Of a stretch of 64,000 bases of DNA, positions 53,787-64,000 are shown piece by piece; within the stretch, counting starts at the first letter, position 1, and each line of letters opens with the position of its first letter. The stretch comes from Litomosoides sigmodontis (taxonomy: Eukaryota; Nematoda; Chromadorea; Rhabditida; Onchocercidae): the NCBI GenBank assembly GCA_963070105.1, contig OY718808.1, positions 7,675,398 to 7,739,397 of the forward strand, read 5' to 3'. The position numbers were made by a program, and so were the translations under genes. The notes beneath the pieces were generated by a model. It saw nothing but the letters and a program-made list of their open reading frames with translations, did no database searches and was not told the DNA's origin.

Positions 53787-56612
53787 TCATATATCACTTT
53801 CCCCAACTTCATCACTGCTCCAGCTTGATTGTGCTCGAACAGAATTCGTATCTAACACATGTTCATTTATTCTATAAGTCGATTCTTCCAGTCCGGAAAA
53901 TAATTTCACGTCTATTTCCTGCTCCCTACCTCCGCATTCCTCACACGTTTTCTCCACTGGGCCACTGTTCTCGTCATTCTTGGCAACTTGTTCATTTTGC
54001 AATGCATCCTACGTTGTAAACAATAATAAAGAAGGCATTAAAAAGGATTGCCACACTAGAATTTAGAGATAGAATCTGACGTATTAAACTGATTTATGTT
54101 CACACGAACTGATGACACTCCAAAAAGTGCGCCACCATTTACTTCACTAAATAAAAAATCGCACTTTTAATAGACCTGAATCATTTTTTTCGCGTTCTTT
54201 TTGTAGTTGTTCCGCACCTTCCTGCTTGAAATCATTTTCCGCACTCAAATCTAATATGGAAATATGGGGAATGATGATTTCATTTATAGCACTGTTCTCG
54301 TTCATTCCACCTGCACAGTTATTAACATTAAGGAAGATAAATAGATAAGAAATACAATGCGGGAATAAATACCACAAGAAATATATTTATGCCAGTGGAT
54401 ATGATATACGTAATTTACAACGAACTTTTAAAGGAAAAAACAAACCTGGACAAGAAGCACAAGACGGTTCTGCACTCGGGCAATTTTCCGCTTCTGATAT
54501 CATCTGAAAATCACTTCAGGCTGAGGACATAATCAACCATCAATAGAGAGTAGCAAAAGAAAATATAAATGTACTTTCAAATCAAGTTCAGCAGGTCTCG
54601 GTGGTTCCACCATATAGAATAAATCTGTGGGGGAAATCCAAGAAAACCCATGTTTAGCTCGAGATTCAAATACTGATGACCTATTCAGGCCACAACCAAG
54701 CGAACCTAGCAATGACATCGTACTTATTTGGCTGTCAGTTAGTCCACCTATAAGCCTTTGTCGAAGTGGCTCGTGTATGGATGCATCCCATGGCATGAGT
54801 CTGAAAGTTTTCAACTGCCTCCTTATGTAACTGAAAGAGCACTTAATCCAAATCTAGAAAAGCCCACTAGCTAAGAAAGTAACAGGTCATCAAAAACATA
54901 TAATTAGTGCTCTTAGCTTTGTTAATTGCATTATAACGAAAATTTCAAAATCCGGCGTTGAATATATAGCAGTTCGATAAAGAAACAATACACGATACGA
55001 TACACACCTGATAACGTTTGCATCGTCCATATCAACGGGATCATATACAATAGACCGACTTTTCCTGTAAAACTTTATTCACAACATATAAGTAAAAAAA
55101 AGCTGTACATTGCAGCATACAAAGATGAAGTGTATGGGCCTCCATATCACTGTTTACAAAACGGACGGTATGATTTGAGAAAAAACATAGTTCGCAAATA
55201 AAACAAAATCCCATTACTTAGTTTTCAGAAGAATTTTTCCTCACCTAATAAGCTCGCTGGCCCGCACTCTGTATAATTCTCTATTATCACGAAGTAATGT
55301 TGCTGCTTCAATGTTAGCGCATGTCGCTAGATTTGAATCGAATGTAAAAAATGTCCTCTAAAAGAAGCAAAATAGATTCATTTATTGAAACATTTGTTTG
55401 TTTTTTTTGCATCTCCACAGCAGTTAATGTATTATAAACAATAATTTCCGCTACCATAACTTTGCACATGAGATTATTATACCATCTTCTTCTTTAAAAC
55501 TTTCTTCAAGAACGAAAAGCAAAGTAAACAGTTGCAGTACACGCCTGTACAATAAGTAATATGTGGTAGAGATGATATTGATCAGATTTCCATCCATCAG
55601 CAAAGTACTTTTTCAAATCCAGCTCTCGCGTGGCTGGATTAATATGCGGATGGAATACGTCTAAATCGAAAACTACTTTCTGCAAAAAACATACAGAAAG
55701 TTAAAAAATAAGTCAGAACTATTGGTGTCATGGATTTAAAAACTTCAACAACGCTTTCATTTTGTAAAGCATAAAGTTTTAAACTCACTCAGTAAATGTT
55801 TCAATAGAAAATTCATCTATATATTAAGGATTTAATTATTGGGAATGAAGTAAATTGTTGGGAACAAAGATTTTTCACATTCAACAGAATACGAAATTTG
55901 AAATAATGTTACAGGTAACTCCGTAGATGGGAAATCAACAGGAAGATGCAAAGTGAAGCGTAATATAGCACCAGCATAGACACCCCGTCGTATAAACAAC
56001 AAACCGAACCATTCTAAAACAAGCAAAACGGAACTACTGGTAAGTCCTATCTCCCTACTTGTGCGTTTACCTCTACAAATGCTACAGTGAAAATGTTATC
56101 GCAAAATGAGTTTTACCAATGCAATGTAAATTTGAGGTTCTAATTAAAAAATACAAAAAAGAATATAATTTATATACAAGGTTTTTTTTTGTCCTGACCA
56201 CTATACTAACATGAAAACATTCAGTGACTTATGATTTGGCCTTCTCTAAAGTCGTACTGCAAAATCATACTTGTAAGCGTATAATTTGATAGAAATCTGG
56301 AAAGTTAAACAACATAATATGAAGAAAAGAACAGTATTGAATTACCGAACTTATTTCGCGCGCTTGGTACTGCATACAAACCATCTATTGGATCTCGGCA
56401 AATCATAGCACTGCAATGAATGCTATGAATAATGCACAAATATATTGAAAACAGCAGAAAACTTACTACTCAGACATGATAATATGTTCGGTAATTAGTT
56501 CCTGCGGTAATCGGAGCGGTTCAGCTGGTGCCATCTCTGTAGCAATCTCAACACCTTCAGTGCTGCCAAAGCCACTTCCTGATGAAGAGAAGAAATTGTT
56601 TCGACGTCTCAT
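53787..56612 (-). CDS. AKTIP/Fused-toes E2-variant (UEV) protein
   Basis: AKTIP (FTS) is a catalytically dead ubiquitin-conjugating-enzyme homolog. With Hook and FHIP it links cargo to dynein and aids endosome and lysosome tethering. Ten exons: 56612-56467, 56410-56346, 56013-55913, 55679-55545, 55357-55245, 55064-55008, 54830-54575, 54503-54446, 54310-54165, 54008-53787. They give 432 aa, longer than the 292 of human. The UBC fold is clear: EWFGLLFIRRGVYAGAILRF, LHLPVDFPSTELPKVVFDL, DVFHPHINPATREL, then LYHILLIVQRTFFTFD. No cysteine occupies the E2 active-site region, as in the family. MPWDASIHEPLRQRL matches the conserved SPWNPSVH region. The extra C-terminal 150 residues are acidic with paired cysteines (CPSAEPSCASC, CEECGG). 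Exon 4 probably ends at a GC donor (CAG|GCGTGT), chosen because family spacing then fits exactly. Confidence 0.9.
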
Positions 56613-57471
56613 GCGAATATAGTGAGAAAGGCCCTCTGTCACCACAATATTTCAACTTCCATCGCCTTCACCATGTTACCCATTGATCGATATAACGATC
56701 GTCTTAAATATGATGTAGTAAATAGTCACTGACGAACGAGCACCAGTAAAAATACAGTGAACCAGTGAATGGACTCACTGTACATTCTTTAAAACAGACG
56801 AAAAAACGAAAACGGCAAATGAATTAACACATGATTTTTGTCCATTTTCTCCATTGTATGCAAGGCAGAGCGCACCAGAAAAACTCAACCCTCTGTGATT
56901 TATTAAACCACTACAAAAGCTAAAAATTTACGAAATCTTGACAAATGACCAGCAGTTCAGCATTTGGTTCGGAACATAGGCTTTTATTATGATAACGATA
57001 TACCGTAATTGCAAAAAATTTTAAAGTTGCTTGAATACTAGCATATAAATTATGCTGTTGATAATAACGGTAGAAGCAATTTTTTACTTGGTACTATCGA
57101 ATTTACATGGCATAATAAAGTCGGTTATACATAAACAGGAAAAATACTGTCAATATGACTCAGTCATGAGCTCTAAAAAATATAAAAACGACTCATTTAA
57201 ACTTTTACACACAAACAGAGATACCATCGAAATGAATATGAATCGAAATAATCAGTTACGAGAATGAATACTAGATGAGAGTATCAGTCCACTTACAGCC
57301 CTTTTCAAAAACTGCAAAGGCAGACGCTATAAAAACAATGTTTCACGAATTTTTCATGCTAACTAAATATTTTTACAATTACGGAAATAGATTTAAAAGC
57401 TAACACTTCCTTAGAACAGAAAACTTATGACAATCTCTGTTCAGATGCAAATATAACTTGCTAGTGCAATA
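56613..57471. other. Short intergenic region with one small open frame
   Basis: A plus-strand frame at 57052-57267 (71 codons) starts with a signal- or membrane-like segment (MLLIITVEAIFYLVLSNLHG) and continues polar and Lys/Asn-rich. An ACTAG lies 13 bases before the ATG. Could be a small secreted peptide gene or chance; nothing else is visible here. Confidence 0.25.
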
Positions 57472-58868
57472 TTAGTTTCGACCTGGCGGTATGTGTCCTG
57501 CATAAATACCCACTGGCTTCTGCGCGATTATTGTCGGCATACTGAGGAGAACTAGTGATAATGGTACCACGAGCAGGAACTTAGCAATCTTGGTAAGAAG
57601 AGCAGACGAAGGTAACGCATTTTCGGGTGCCATACCCTTCAATTCCGTGTTAATCTGAAAAAAAATTTGTGGATTTAGATCCATGTGCGGAAAACAGGGA
57701 TGCCTTCACCATTAAACCCATTTCACAGTAGGTAGTTATGGGAATCTCAAATCAAACTTCATAGCTCAAGTCAGAATAAGTAACACTCCTAGCTCACATG
57801 AAATTGCATAGAAAGTTGGGTTCATAGAACTGCTATCAAAAGGGAATTCCTCATGTATTTTAAACTCAAAAGTGGAGCTATACTTCTACAAAATGGAATA
57901 TGTTAAAACTAGATTGCACTGCATGCACCTTGTTCCAAGTACAACAGAACTGAAAATAGTATGAAATTGACAGATACAGTCCGAAAATTAAAATAAAACA
58001 GCTATCTTGTGATAGGAAATAAAATTCTGTTTTGCTTGTTTGTGTGTCAGCATGCTCACATATCCTAAAAAATCTACTACTGAGACGAGTAAATTTCATT
58101 TTTTTTACGGAATTTCTAATACAAAGAAATATCTTACAAAGAACTCCTGACATATTTCATGCAATCCCGGTTTATAAAGACCATATTTACCCATCACGAG
58201 CTTTCCGACTCTCGTCCCTTCTGGTAGTTTTGGCAGCAAACGTCCCCCCACCTGAAAAACTCAGTGTAAGGAAATCATAGGGTAATTCCGAAACCGTAGG
58301 AAAATAATGATTAGCTTAAAATTTGTAAAATATATTCAGATACAATTCACATAAATCCCTAAAAAAATTTATGAAAAGTTCATTAAATAGTATATATGAA
58401 TGTAATAGACTCTGCTAGACAACACAGTTACACTTGTAGAAGAATAATAAAGTAAACTAACACCAAGCTGCCATTCAGTATGAACAAGCGGATTCCATTC
58501 AAGAATGGGAGGTGGCTTTTTTCCAACACTACCAGCAGCTCCTTCACCACCTCCACCAGTCGTTACTTCAGGAACAGCAGAAGCTTTCGTGCTTGTATGT
58601 AATGAACCGATTTGTTGATTTTCTTGTCCACCAAGACCGACACTCCAGTTCACATTGGCTACATCGCATTCACGAAGTACTTTACTTGGTGTACTAATTG
58701 TTTGTGATAATCCACTCTGCAAGTAAATATTTTTATATGATGTTAACATTAAATGTTGGAACTAAACATATACACAATTACGATAAAATTCCATTCTACC
58801 TCCGGTAGTGCGGACTCAGGCACTGGAAGCAGACGATTTGCGAAAGCGGAGAAACGGAAACGTACCAT
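57472..58868 (-). CDS. Unrecognised protein with N-terminal presequence-like start and C-terminal membrane segment
   Basis: Four exons, 58868-58800, 58716-58462, 58251-58138 and 57654-57472, join in phase 0 to 206 aa. The start, MVRFRFSAFANRLLPVPESA, has basic and aromatic residues without acids and could be a mitochondrial presequence. A low-complexity middle (VTTGGGGEGAAGSVG) separates it from a conserved-looking block: KPPPILEWNPLVHTEWQLG, then GRLLPKLPEGTRVGKLVMGK and YGLYKPGLHEICQEFF. A single hydrophobic segment follows (FLLVVPLSLVLLSMPTIIA), then QKPVGIYAGHIPPGRN and stop. I do not recognise the family; an inner-mitochondrial-membrane protein is an inference from the start and the single anchor. 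The gene is divergent from VPS72 with about 1.2 kb between starts. Confidence 0.7.
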
Positions 58869-60115
58869 TGATTCCTACCAAAGAAGAAACCTGGAATATG
58901 GTTACGAAACGTGTTGTGAAAATACTGTTCGTAACAAAACATATACTTGAACATGAACTTCACCCCGAAATTTCACGTGTTTCTTAGCAGTAATTCATAA
59001 GCATTTTCGTACATCACTAATAAATTCGCAGCCAGCAATGCAACAATAAAGTGTTGACTAAACTTTATTCACAAAACTAATAGACATAATACTCCCTGGA
59101 TGGTCGTCTACCTTTGAAAATGGATACATACGGTAATGCCTAAATACTTCTTTGGTGTCTCTTAGATGAAAACTAGTAGTTCAATATTTCCCACTTAGTT
59201 CTGCTGTAAATATGATTCGCCGAAAAACTTAAAACTTCTTCGTAGCACAACAGTAGCGACTACGCTTTTCTGACGCGATCATACATTTCGAAAAAGCAAT
59301 AAATTAAGATTCAAAATAATTTACACGTGGAAGTTACCGCGATACTAGGCCACACACTGCTCTATCCTCCCCTCTTGGGTCCCCCGTACCACGGAGCAAC
59401 CAACCAGAAAATGTCCACTCTCGAAACACTTCGCCCGTAGCAAACATTGCTATTCACAAATCGCGAAATAAAACAGCTTCATACAGAATTAGAGAAACAG
59501 CGCAAGATAACAAAATATCGTAGAGATATGCTAAATATTAAAAAAGATCACTACTTTTAAGTGTTCCAGAGATAAGCGAGACTAAAAAATAACACCGCAA
59601 AAGTGACTAGAAACACTTTTTAAAGAGCATGAAAATTAAATAGAGACAGACTCCTATAGGGATAGAGAGTCAGATGCAGGGTAGGAGAGAGGTAGGAAGG
59701 ACAGGTCGAGAAATTTTTATGTTTCGTAATGAATTTGTGAGTATGACTGAGCTAATGAGAAGGCAGAGTAACGACTGGTTATGCGGAAGCTGTAGATAAG
59801 GTAAGGTAAAGGTACACTTTATAAAACCAGAGAAAAGTGACAGCTAAGGAAGCTTCCCAACAGAAAAGCATTTTTGTTAGCTTCCATGCTTGAGGATTTT
59901 CGTAGGGCACGACGAGTGTTGGCGAATGGTTTAGATTTAGCATTACTCTCAAATGATTCTTTGATAATAGGATGCAACTTGACTGATCGCCGTTACATTT
60001 TGTGGATTTTCTTAATCACATTGTTTTCAGATAGCACGAGAAAGAAAAAGAAAAAGAGAAAGGAAAAGAGAAAGAAAAAGAGAAAGAAAGAGGGAGAAGG
60101 AAGCATAAAGAAGAG
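58869..60115. other. Shared promoter region of the divergent pair
   Basis: Separates the 206-aa gene (-) from VPS72 (+). A plus-strand frame at 59874-60119 ends in a Lys/Arg/Glu run from a purine tract (60040-60110). A TTTTCAG acceptor at 60030 starts an exon that carries this tract and then the proposed VPS72 ATG, so this part is likely 5' UTR. Confidence 0.5.
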
Positions 60116-61857
60116 ATGATAAAAGAAGATCCTGAAGATGGGAAAGAATTGAAGGAAGAAGTGGAACATGCGAAAGTTGATGGTAACGGTGGTAATGCCG
60201 ACGACGATGATGAGTAAGAGCATTCTTATATTCTTCAGCCCATTTGAGGATTTATCGTGATGAATGGAAAGTGTCCTTTTGCGGCGGGAATGTAGGAGTC
60301 TTGGAGGATATCCCTTACCAGTATGAGGTATAAAAGGTACTTGCAATTCATTTGGATAGTTCAAAATCTGTTGTTCTTTTTCTCCGTGAAAAAGTCAAAA
60401 TGAAAATGTTATGCAGAAATGGAAGCATCAGCAGTGAAGAAGAAAGTGTTGAACTTATGGTTACAAACCGTGAAAAACGTTCGAACGCTGGTAATAGGAT
60501 GGCGCAGTTGTTGGAATCCGCTGAGCAGGAAGATGAATTCTACAAGAATACGTACGATGGCGGATTCCTTGAGGTAGTTTTTGTTTCCTCTTCTATCATG
60601 TGGTGATGAAATTTTTAGTAAGCTAACTAGAAAGTTTTTGTTCTAAATTCATTTCTCTACTGAAATTGCGATGAATGACTTCATAAAGATTGACTAGCTA
60701 CCAAATCATTCTTGAATCCCTTCTAGGATGATGCCGATGATGCATTCGAATCACCAGTGGAGTCGGATCAGGATGAAGTGGATTCTGACTTCGATCGTCC
60801 TGAGGATGAAGACGAACCAATTAGCGATACAGAAGATGAGCCCAAACGACGGAAACGGAAAACTGGTTACAAGGTAAATAGTTTTATCGCATGCTTTAAT
60901 ACTTCTCATAACAAAGAGCAAACAACAAAATCAATAGTCTGGTTTTTAAGTATGGGTTTCCTTGAGTACATTATTGTGGTATTTTTGTCAATTGCTTCTT
61001 AGGAACCGAAATTGGGTGGTAGTTTTTCGAAGAGAGCTTTGCTAGAAAAAAACAAGAAGTGGGTGATGGCACGAATGGGTTGCATTACTGCGATCGCTAA
61101 CACAGTCAGTCCTGAAACTCAGGTATGTTTCTTCTTCATTCTTCTAAGTTAGTTTTTACTCTATAATCACTATCGAAACAACTGTTAGTCTGCGAAAAGT
61201 CGACATTCGTTATAGTTCAACTTTATTCAGTCTTCTATTCCAGGCACAGTATTTGGAAGAAGCCAAAGAAACCGAACGAAAAAATATTGCATCATTAAAA
61301 AAATATGAGCAGTTTGAACTGGAAAAGAAGAAGAAACGTGAAAAAATAAATGTTATTCGGAAATTGAAACCACCTTACGTTAGTACTGTGGATGGCCCAA
61401 ATGGCAAATGGATGGTTGTTCCAGACATCAAAAAATTTGTGAAACCAGAAAGAGTGGTTAATTTTTACTTCTCATCAAAATTTTCACTTCTCCCTTTTCC
61501 GGTTGCCTTAAAACATTTGGCATGTATACTTTTCGAGAAATTCGGCATGCGAGTCTATTTTCCAGTGACTACAAAATGTCTTAACTGTGTCACAGTAATA
61601 CATCTTGTAGATGTTTTATCAATATGCAGTAATTGCTTTTATTCCGTATGAATCGTTTTATACTATCTGTCAGACCATTTCAGGTGAAACTTCTCTGTTG
61701 TGTGACGTCGCGTCCTGCAAGGTATCGCGATCCATTAACCGGATTACCGTTTGCAACTCTTGACGCATTTAAGCTTATCCGAGAGAAATATGAAGAATAT
61801 TTGAAAAGCATGCCTAATCATCCGGCAGTGAAATCATGGCTTTCGAAGAAGTATTGA
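60116..61857 (+). CDS. vps-72: VPS72/YL1, H2A.Z chaperone subunit of SRCAP and TIP60
   Basis: A nuclear protein that binds H2A.Z-H2B and helps the SRCAP/SWR1 and TIP60 complexes exchange the variant into chromatin. Exons 60116-60213, 60417-60573, 60727-60873, 61003-61122, 61244-61453 and 61684-61857 join in phase to 301 aa (human 364). Landmarks: NREKRSNAGNRMAQLLESAE and QEDEFYKNTYDGGF (the YL1 N-terminal H2A.Z-binding region), the acidic DEVDSDFDRPEDEDEP, basic KRRKRK, charged helix LEEAKETERKNIASLKKYEQ, and the YL1-C domain CCVTSRPARYRDPLTGLPFA...AFKLIREKYEEYL. The stretch between helix and YL1-C is shorter than in vertebrates. Start: ATG 60116 is the first in the frame that joins GA|A to the next exon; a TAG lies upstream in frame just after the acceptor at 60030. 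Confidence 0.92.
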
Positions 61858-63190
61858 TCCCTCATTTCTCTATGCGATTATTCATTCACGTGTATACATA
61901 AGAGCTCATGATGATCGATCTCGGGTAATTCACTGAAGGAGGTCGCGATAGTATTTCAATAATTCAAGTGGTCCTCCTCAAATATATCGGACAAAAATAG
62001 TACAATATGTTATAATTAGAACAATGATGACGAGGAAGCCATGTGCTTCCATATTTTCCCTTGGCATTCTTTTATGTGATAAAATCTCTAGTCATAATGC
62101 TTGTTCCTAGTTATACAAATCGTATGATTTGTGTTACTTTGAAATTTGAAACTCTCTTTAGTTTTTTTAACTATCGAGAAGTGAAATTATAACAATTTGA
62201 ACACAAATGATATTTATTGTACATAAAATGTTCCCCTTCAATCACAAGTGCTGAACACATCTCGATTTAAATTGACCAGAGAAAAATATCGAGGCATGAT
62301 CAGAAGGATAAAGAAGGAAAACGATCCGACGTATCCTTGGATTTTAATTTACAATGATGCCTCAAGAAACGGAACTTCCGGTCCCGTTCGCTTTATTTTT
62401 GTTCCTATGTTCGACTATTAGGATGAGCACTGCCTTTTCAGTCTGGTAAAATGAAGCATTCCGGCCCTTTGGTCAATAGTGAATTAGCGATGTTAAGAAA
62501 AATTTTTAGCAAAAGCCTTTAGTACACGATTTGGAGAAAGCAATTTTCGAAGCGCAATTCCCAGCATTTTCTCACTACGTAGTTGTTGGAGATTCTAGAA
62601 CTCTAAACCTTTGCTGATCGCAGTATCTCACCAGGATTATCTCTCCAAAGAGACTCACTCCTTCAAATGCACTTAAATTCGTTCTCATCCAACTTAGTTT
62701 TGCGATTTCAACCTTCGCTGGGGAGAAACTTCATTCTATATTCATAACACTGGAAAAAACAGACACAAAAACCCTCCGCATCCATTTTGTGCGATCACTA
62801 CCATTTTGTTTTAGCTTGTAGCGCGACATATTCGCTTAAACATGAGTCCTAACATTTGTGTTAGGACTCATGTTTAAGTTCATCCGGCTGAATACTTCGC
62901 ATTACTGAAGTAAATGTTACAAGTTTATTGATTTTTGATTACAATCACCATCTATAACATTTGCTAAGAAATGAAAATACACAATTTCACTTCTTTGGTA
63001 AAAGCCCGAAAACGACTTTGGCGGGAAGTTACTATTTTATACTGATTCTCAGAAACAAGAAATCTGTACTCCACAACTTTAAGGATACGAATTTTGTATC
63101 TATAGCAAGAATGATATCCAAGCCTTACTCCGAAGAAAATAAAACGATAATATGTATCACATCAAGAAGCATAAGAGTAAAAATGTTATT
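61858..63190. other. Convergent intergenic region
   Basis: Between the 3' ends of VPS72 (+) and SF3B2 (-). No exon is recognised on either strand. The notable structure is the perfect hairpin at 62835-62878. An AATAAA on the minus strand at 62924-62929 could serve SF3B2. Confidence 0.55.
62835..62878. repeat. Perfect 20-bp stem, 4-base loop hairpin
   Basis: CTTAAACATGAGTCCTAACA at 62835-62854, loop TTTG, then the exact reverse complement at 62859-62878. Twenty paired bases without mismatch. Confidence 0.95.
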
Positions 63191-64000
63191 TCAAAATTTG
63201 AAATCTTTGTATTTCTTCTGTTGCTGCGTTGACTTCTTTTGCTCCTGTACCTTTCTCTTACGCTGCAAAACAAAATTAAAGTAAGAAAGAAAAGTAAAAA
63301 AACAGTGAAGCTAAAAAAGATGTAAAAAAGCTGACGTTCTGTTTAGCGGAGTGTTCAGCCACCATATCTGAGAAATCTTCATCATCATCCTGCCTTCCAC
63401 GAGTTTGCTTCCGCAACTGTTCTTCATATTTCTTCTCCAGACCCTTTTGATCAGCTAAATCGAGGTCTTCTGGATTCAACGACACTTCTACTCCAGCATC
63501 TACTCCTTGTGATGAGGGAGCTGGAGTTGGTTTTTTCTAAAAAATATGAGATATCAAGAATTTTTATTCATAATCCACAACGCGTCAACCAGTTTAAATG
63601 CATTGTTTTATACATAAAACAAGAAAGGAAATTAACGAAGAGAAAATAAAACATCACGAAAACTCACCGACAAGTCATACACATGAGTACTGGCCATCAT
63701 TTGCCCCGCAATACGGTCAATCTTACGTTCTTGAAGTACCGTGTAGAGTGCTGGTGCAGGCGTATCACCACCCGTTGTACTGCTAAAATTTCAATTTAAA
63801 CTAGAAAATTTCAACTTCACAAAATAAAGGATTTAATCAATCTCAGAAATTAATCCCCTTAACAATGACTCAAAATAGAATCATGTCTCATGCATTTTGT
63901 GTGGTAATACTATACTCTCGCCTTTTATTGAAATTGAATACTTGCCCAAAAAACATTAGAACTCAATAAAACCTGTCTTCTATCCGCTTGCCCTTTCGTA
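63191..64000 (-). CDS. SF3B2 (SAP145), C-terminal exons
   Basis: SF3B2 is the large scaffold of the SF3b part of U2 snRNP and contacts the branch-site region and SF3B4 during splicing. Three exons are present: 63782-63668, 63536-63336 and 63262-63191, all in phase. They read PALYTVLQERKIDRIAGQMM, STHVYDLS, then KKPTPAPSSQGVDAGVEVSL, NPEDLDLADQKGLEKKYEEQ, DFSDMVAEHSAKQN, and RKRKVQEQKK...KKYKDFKF before the TGA. These match the human C-terminus almost landmark for landmark, including the final KYKEFKF-like end. No further exon was found between 63783 and 64000, so the gene continues beyond the right edge; roughly the last 130 residues are seen here. Confidence 0.92.

Noticed and set aside
59874..60119. 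Plus-strand frame ending in a Lys/Arg run before VPS72
   Set aside because: The basic run is translated purine-rich DNA and the frame ends where the VPS72 frame begins; more likely 5' UTR.
62961..63284. 107-codon plus-strand frame
   Set aside because: Its 3' part is the antisense of the SF3B2 last exon and its start has no support.

Overview
The window is nuclear DNA of a metazoan, almost certainly a nematode. It is AT-rich by eye. Genes are split into many short exons, and the introns end in the nematode-type acceptor TTTTCAG or TTTGCAG. Several start codons lie 10-35 bases downstream of such an acceptor, as expected for spliced-leader trans-splicing. Intron sizes and the AT-rich, microsatellite-rich DNA would suit a clade III (filarial or spirurid-like) worm, but this is inference. 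No bacterial operons, rRNA, tRNA, CRISPR array or intact transposon were found.

Layout, left to right. 446-606 (-): first exon of a short type II membrane protein. 4011-9598 (-): complete 14-exon CPSF73, the mRNA 3'-end endonuclease, 694 codons. 9600-14500: mostly non-coding, with a probable degenerate SKP1-like copy at about 10380-10750 (+) and unjoined coding-like pieces at 12280-13152 (-). 14510-20920 (-): a GW182/TNRC6-type microRNA silencing scaffold with a tryptophan-rich N-terminal half and an RRM. 20921-25060: upstream region with a CAG/CTG tract. 25123-28059 (-): an eight-exon tau-tubulin-kinase-like (CK1 superfamily) kinase. 29414-29833 (-): a possible very small mitochondrial protein gene. 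32119-34596 (-): an unrecognised acidic, probably disordered protein in one giant exon.

35928-46610 (+): a reticulon gene with a long N-terminal isoform rich in amphipathic helix and a short isoform from an internal start at 44434. Its large intron carries a (TG)n and a (CA)n array in opposite sense. 47842-48095 (+): an open frame broken by one TGA. 48901-50045 (-): a Ly6/uPAR-fold protein of the quiver/sleepless type, visible only after joining four small exons. 50046-53786: nothing firm. 53787-56612 (-): a ten-exon AKTIP/Fused-toes E2-variant protein. 57472-58868 (-): an unrecognised four-exon protein with a C-terminal membrane segment, head to head with 60116-61857 (+), VPS72/YL1. 61858-63190: intergenic, with a perfect 20-bp hairpin. 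63191-64000 (-): the C-terminal exons of SF3B2, running off the right edge.

Most recognised genes are single-copy housekeeping or regulatory genes: 3'-end processing, splicing, miRNA silencing, H2A.Z exchange, ER shaping and vesicle traffic. They are not an operon or a dedicated pathway. Exon boundaries were read by eye from splice consensus, reading phase and family knowledge. Phases close throughout CPSF73, the TTBK-like kinase, AKTIP, VPS72, the reticulon and the 206-aa unknown. One junction in GW182 and the first exon of the Ly6 gene remain unresolved.
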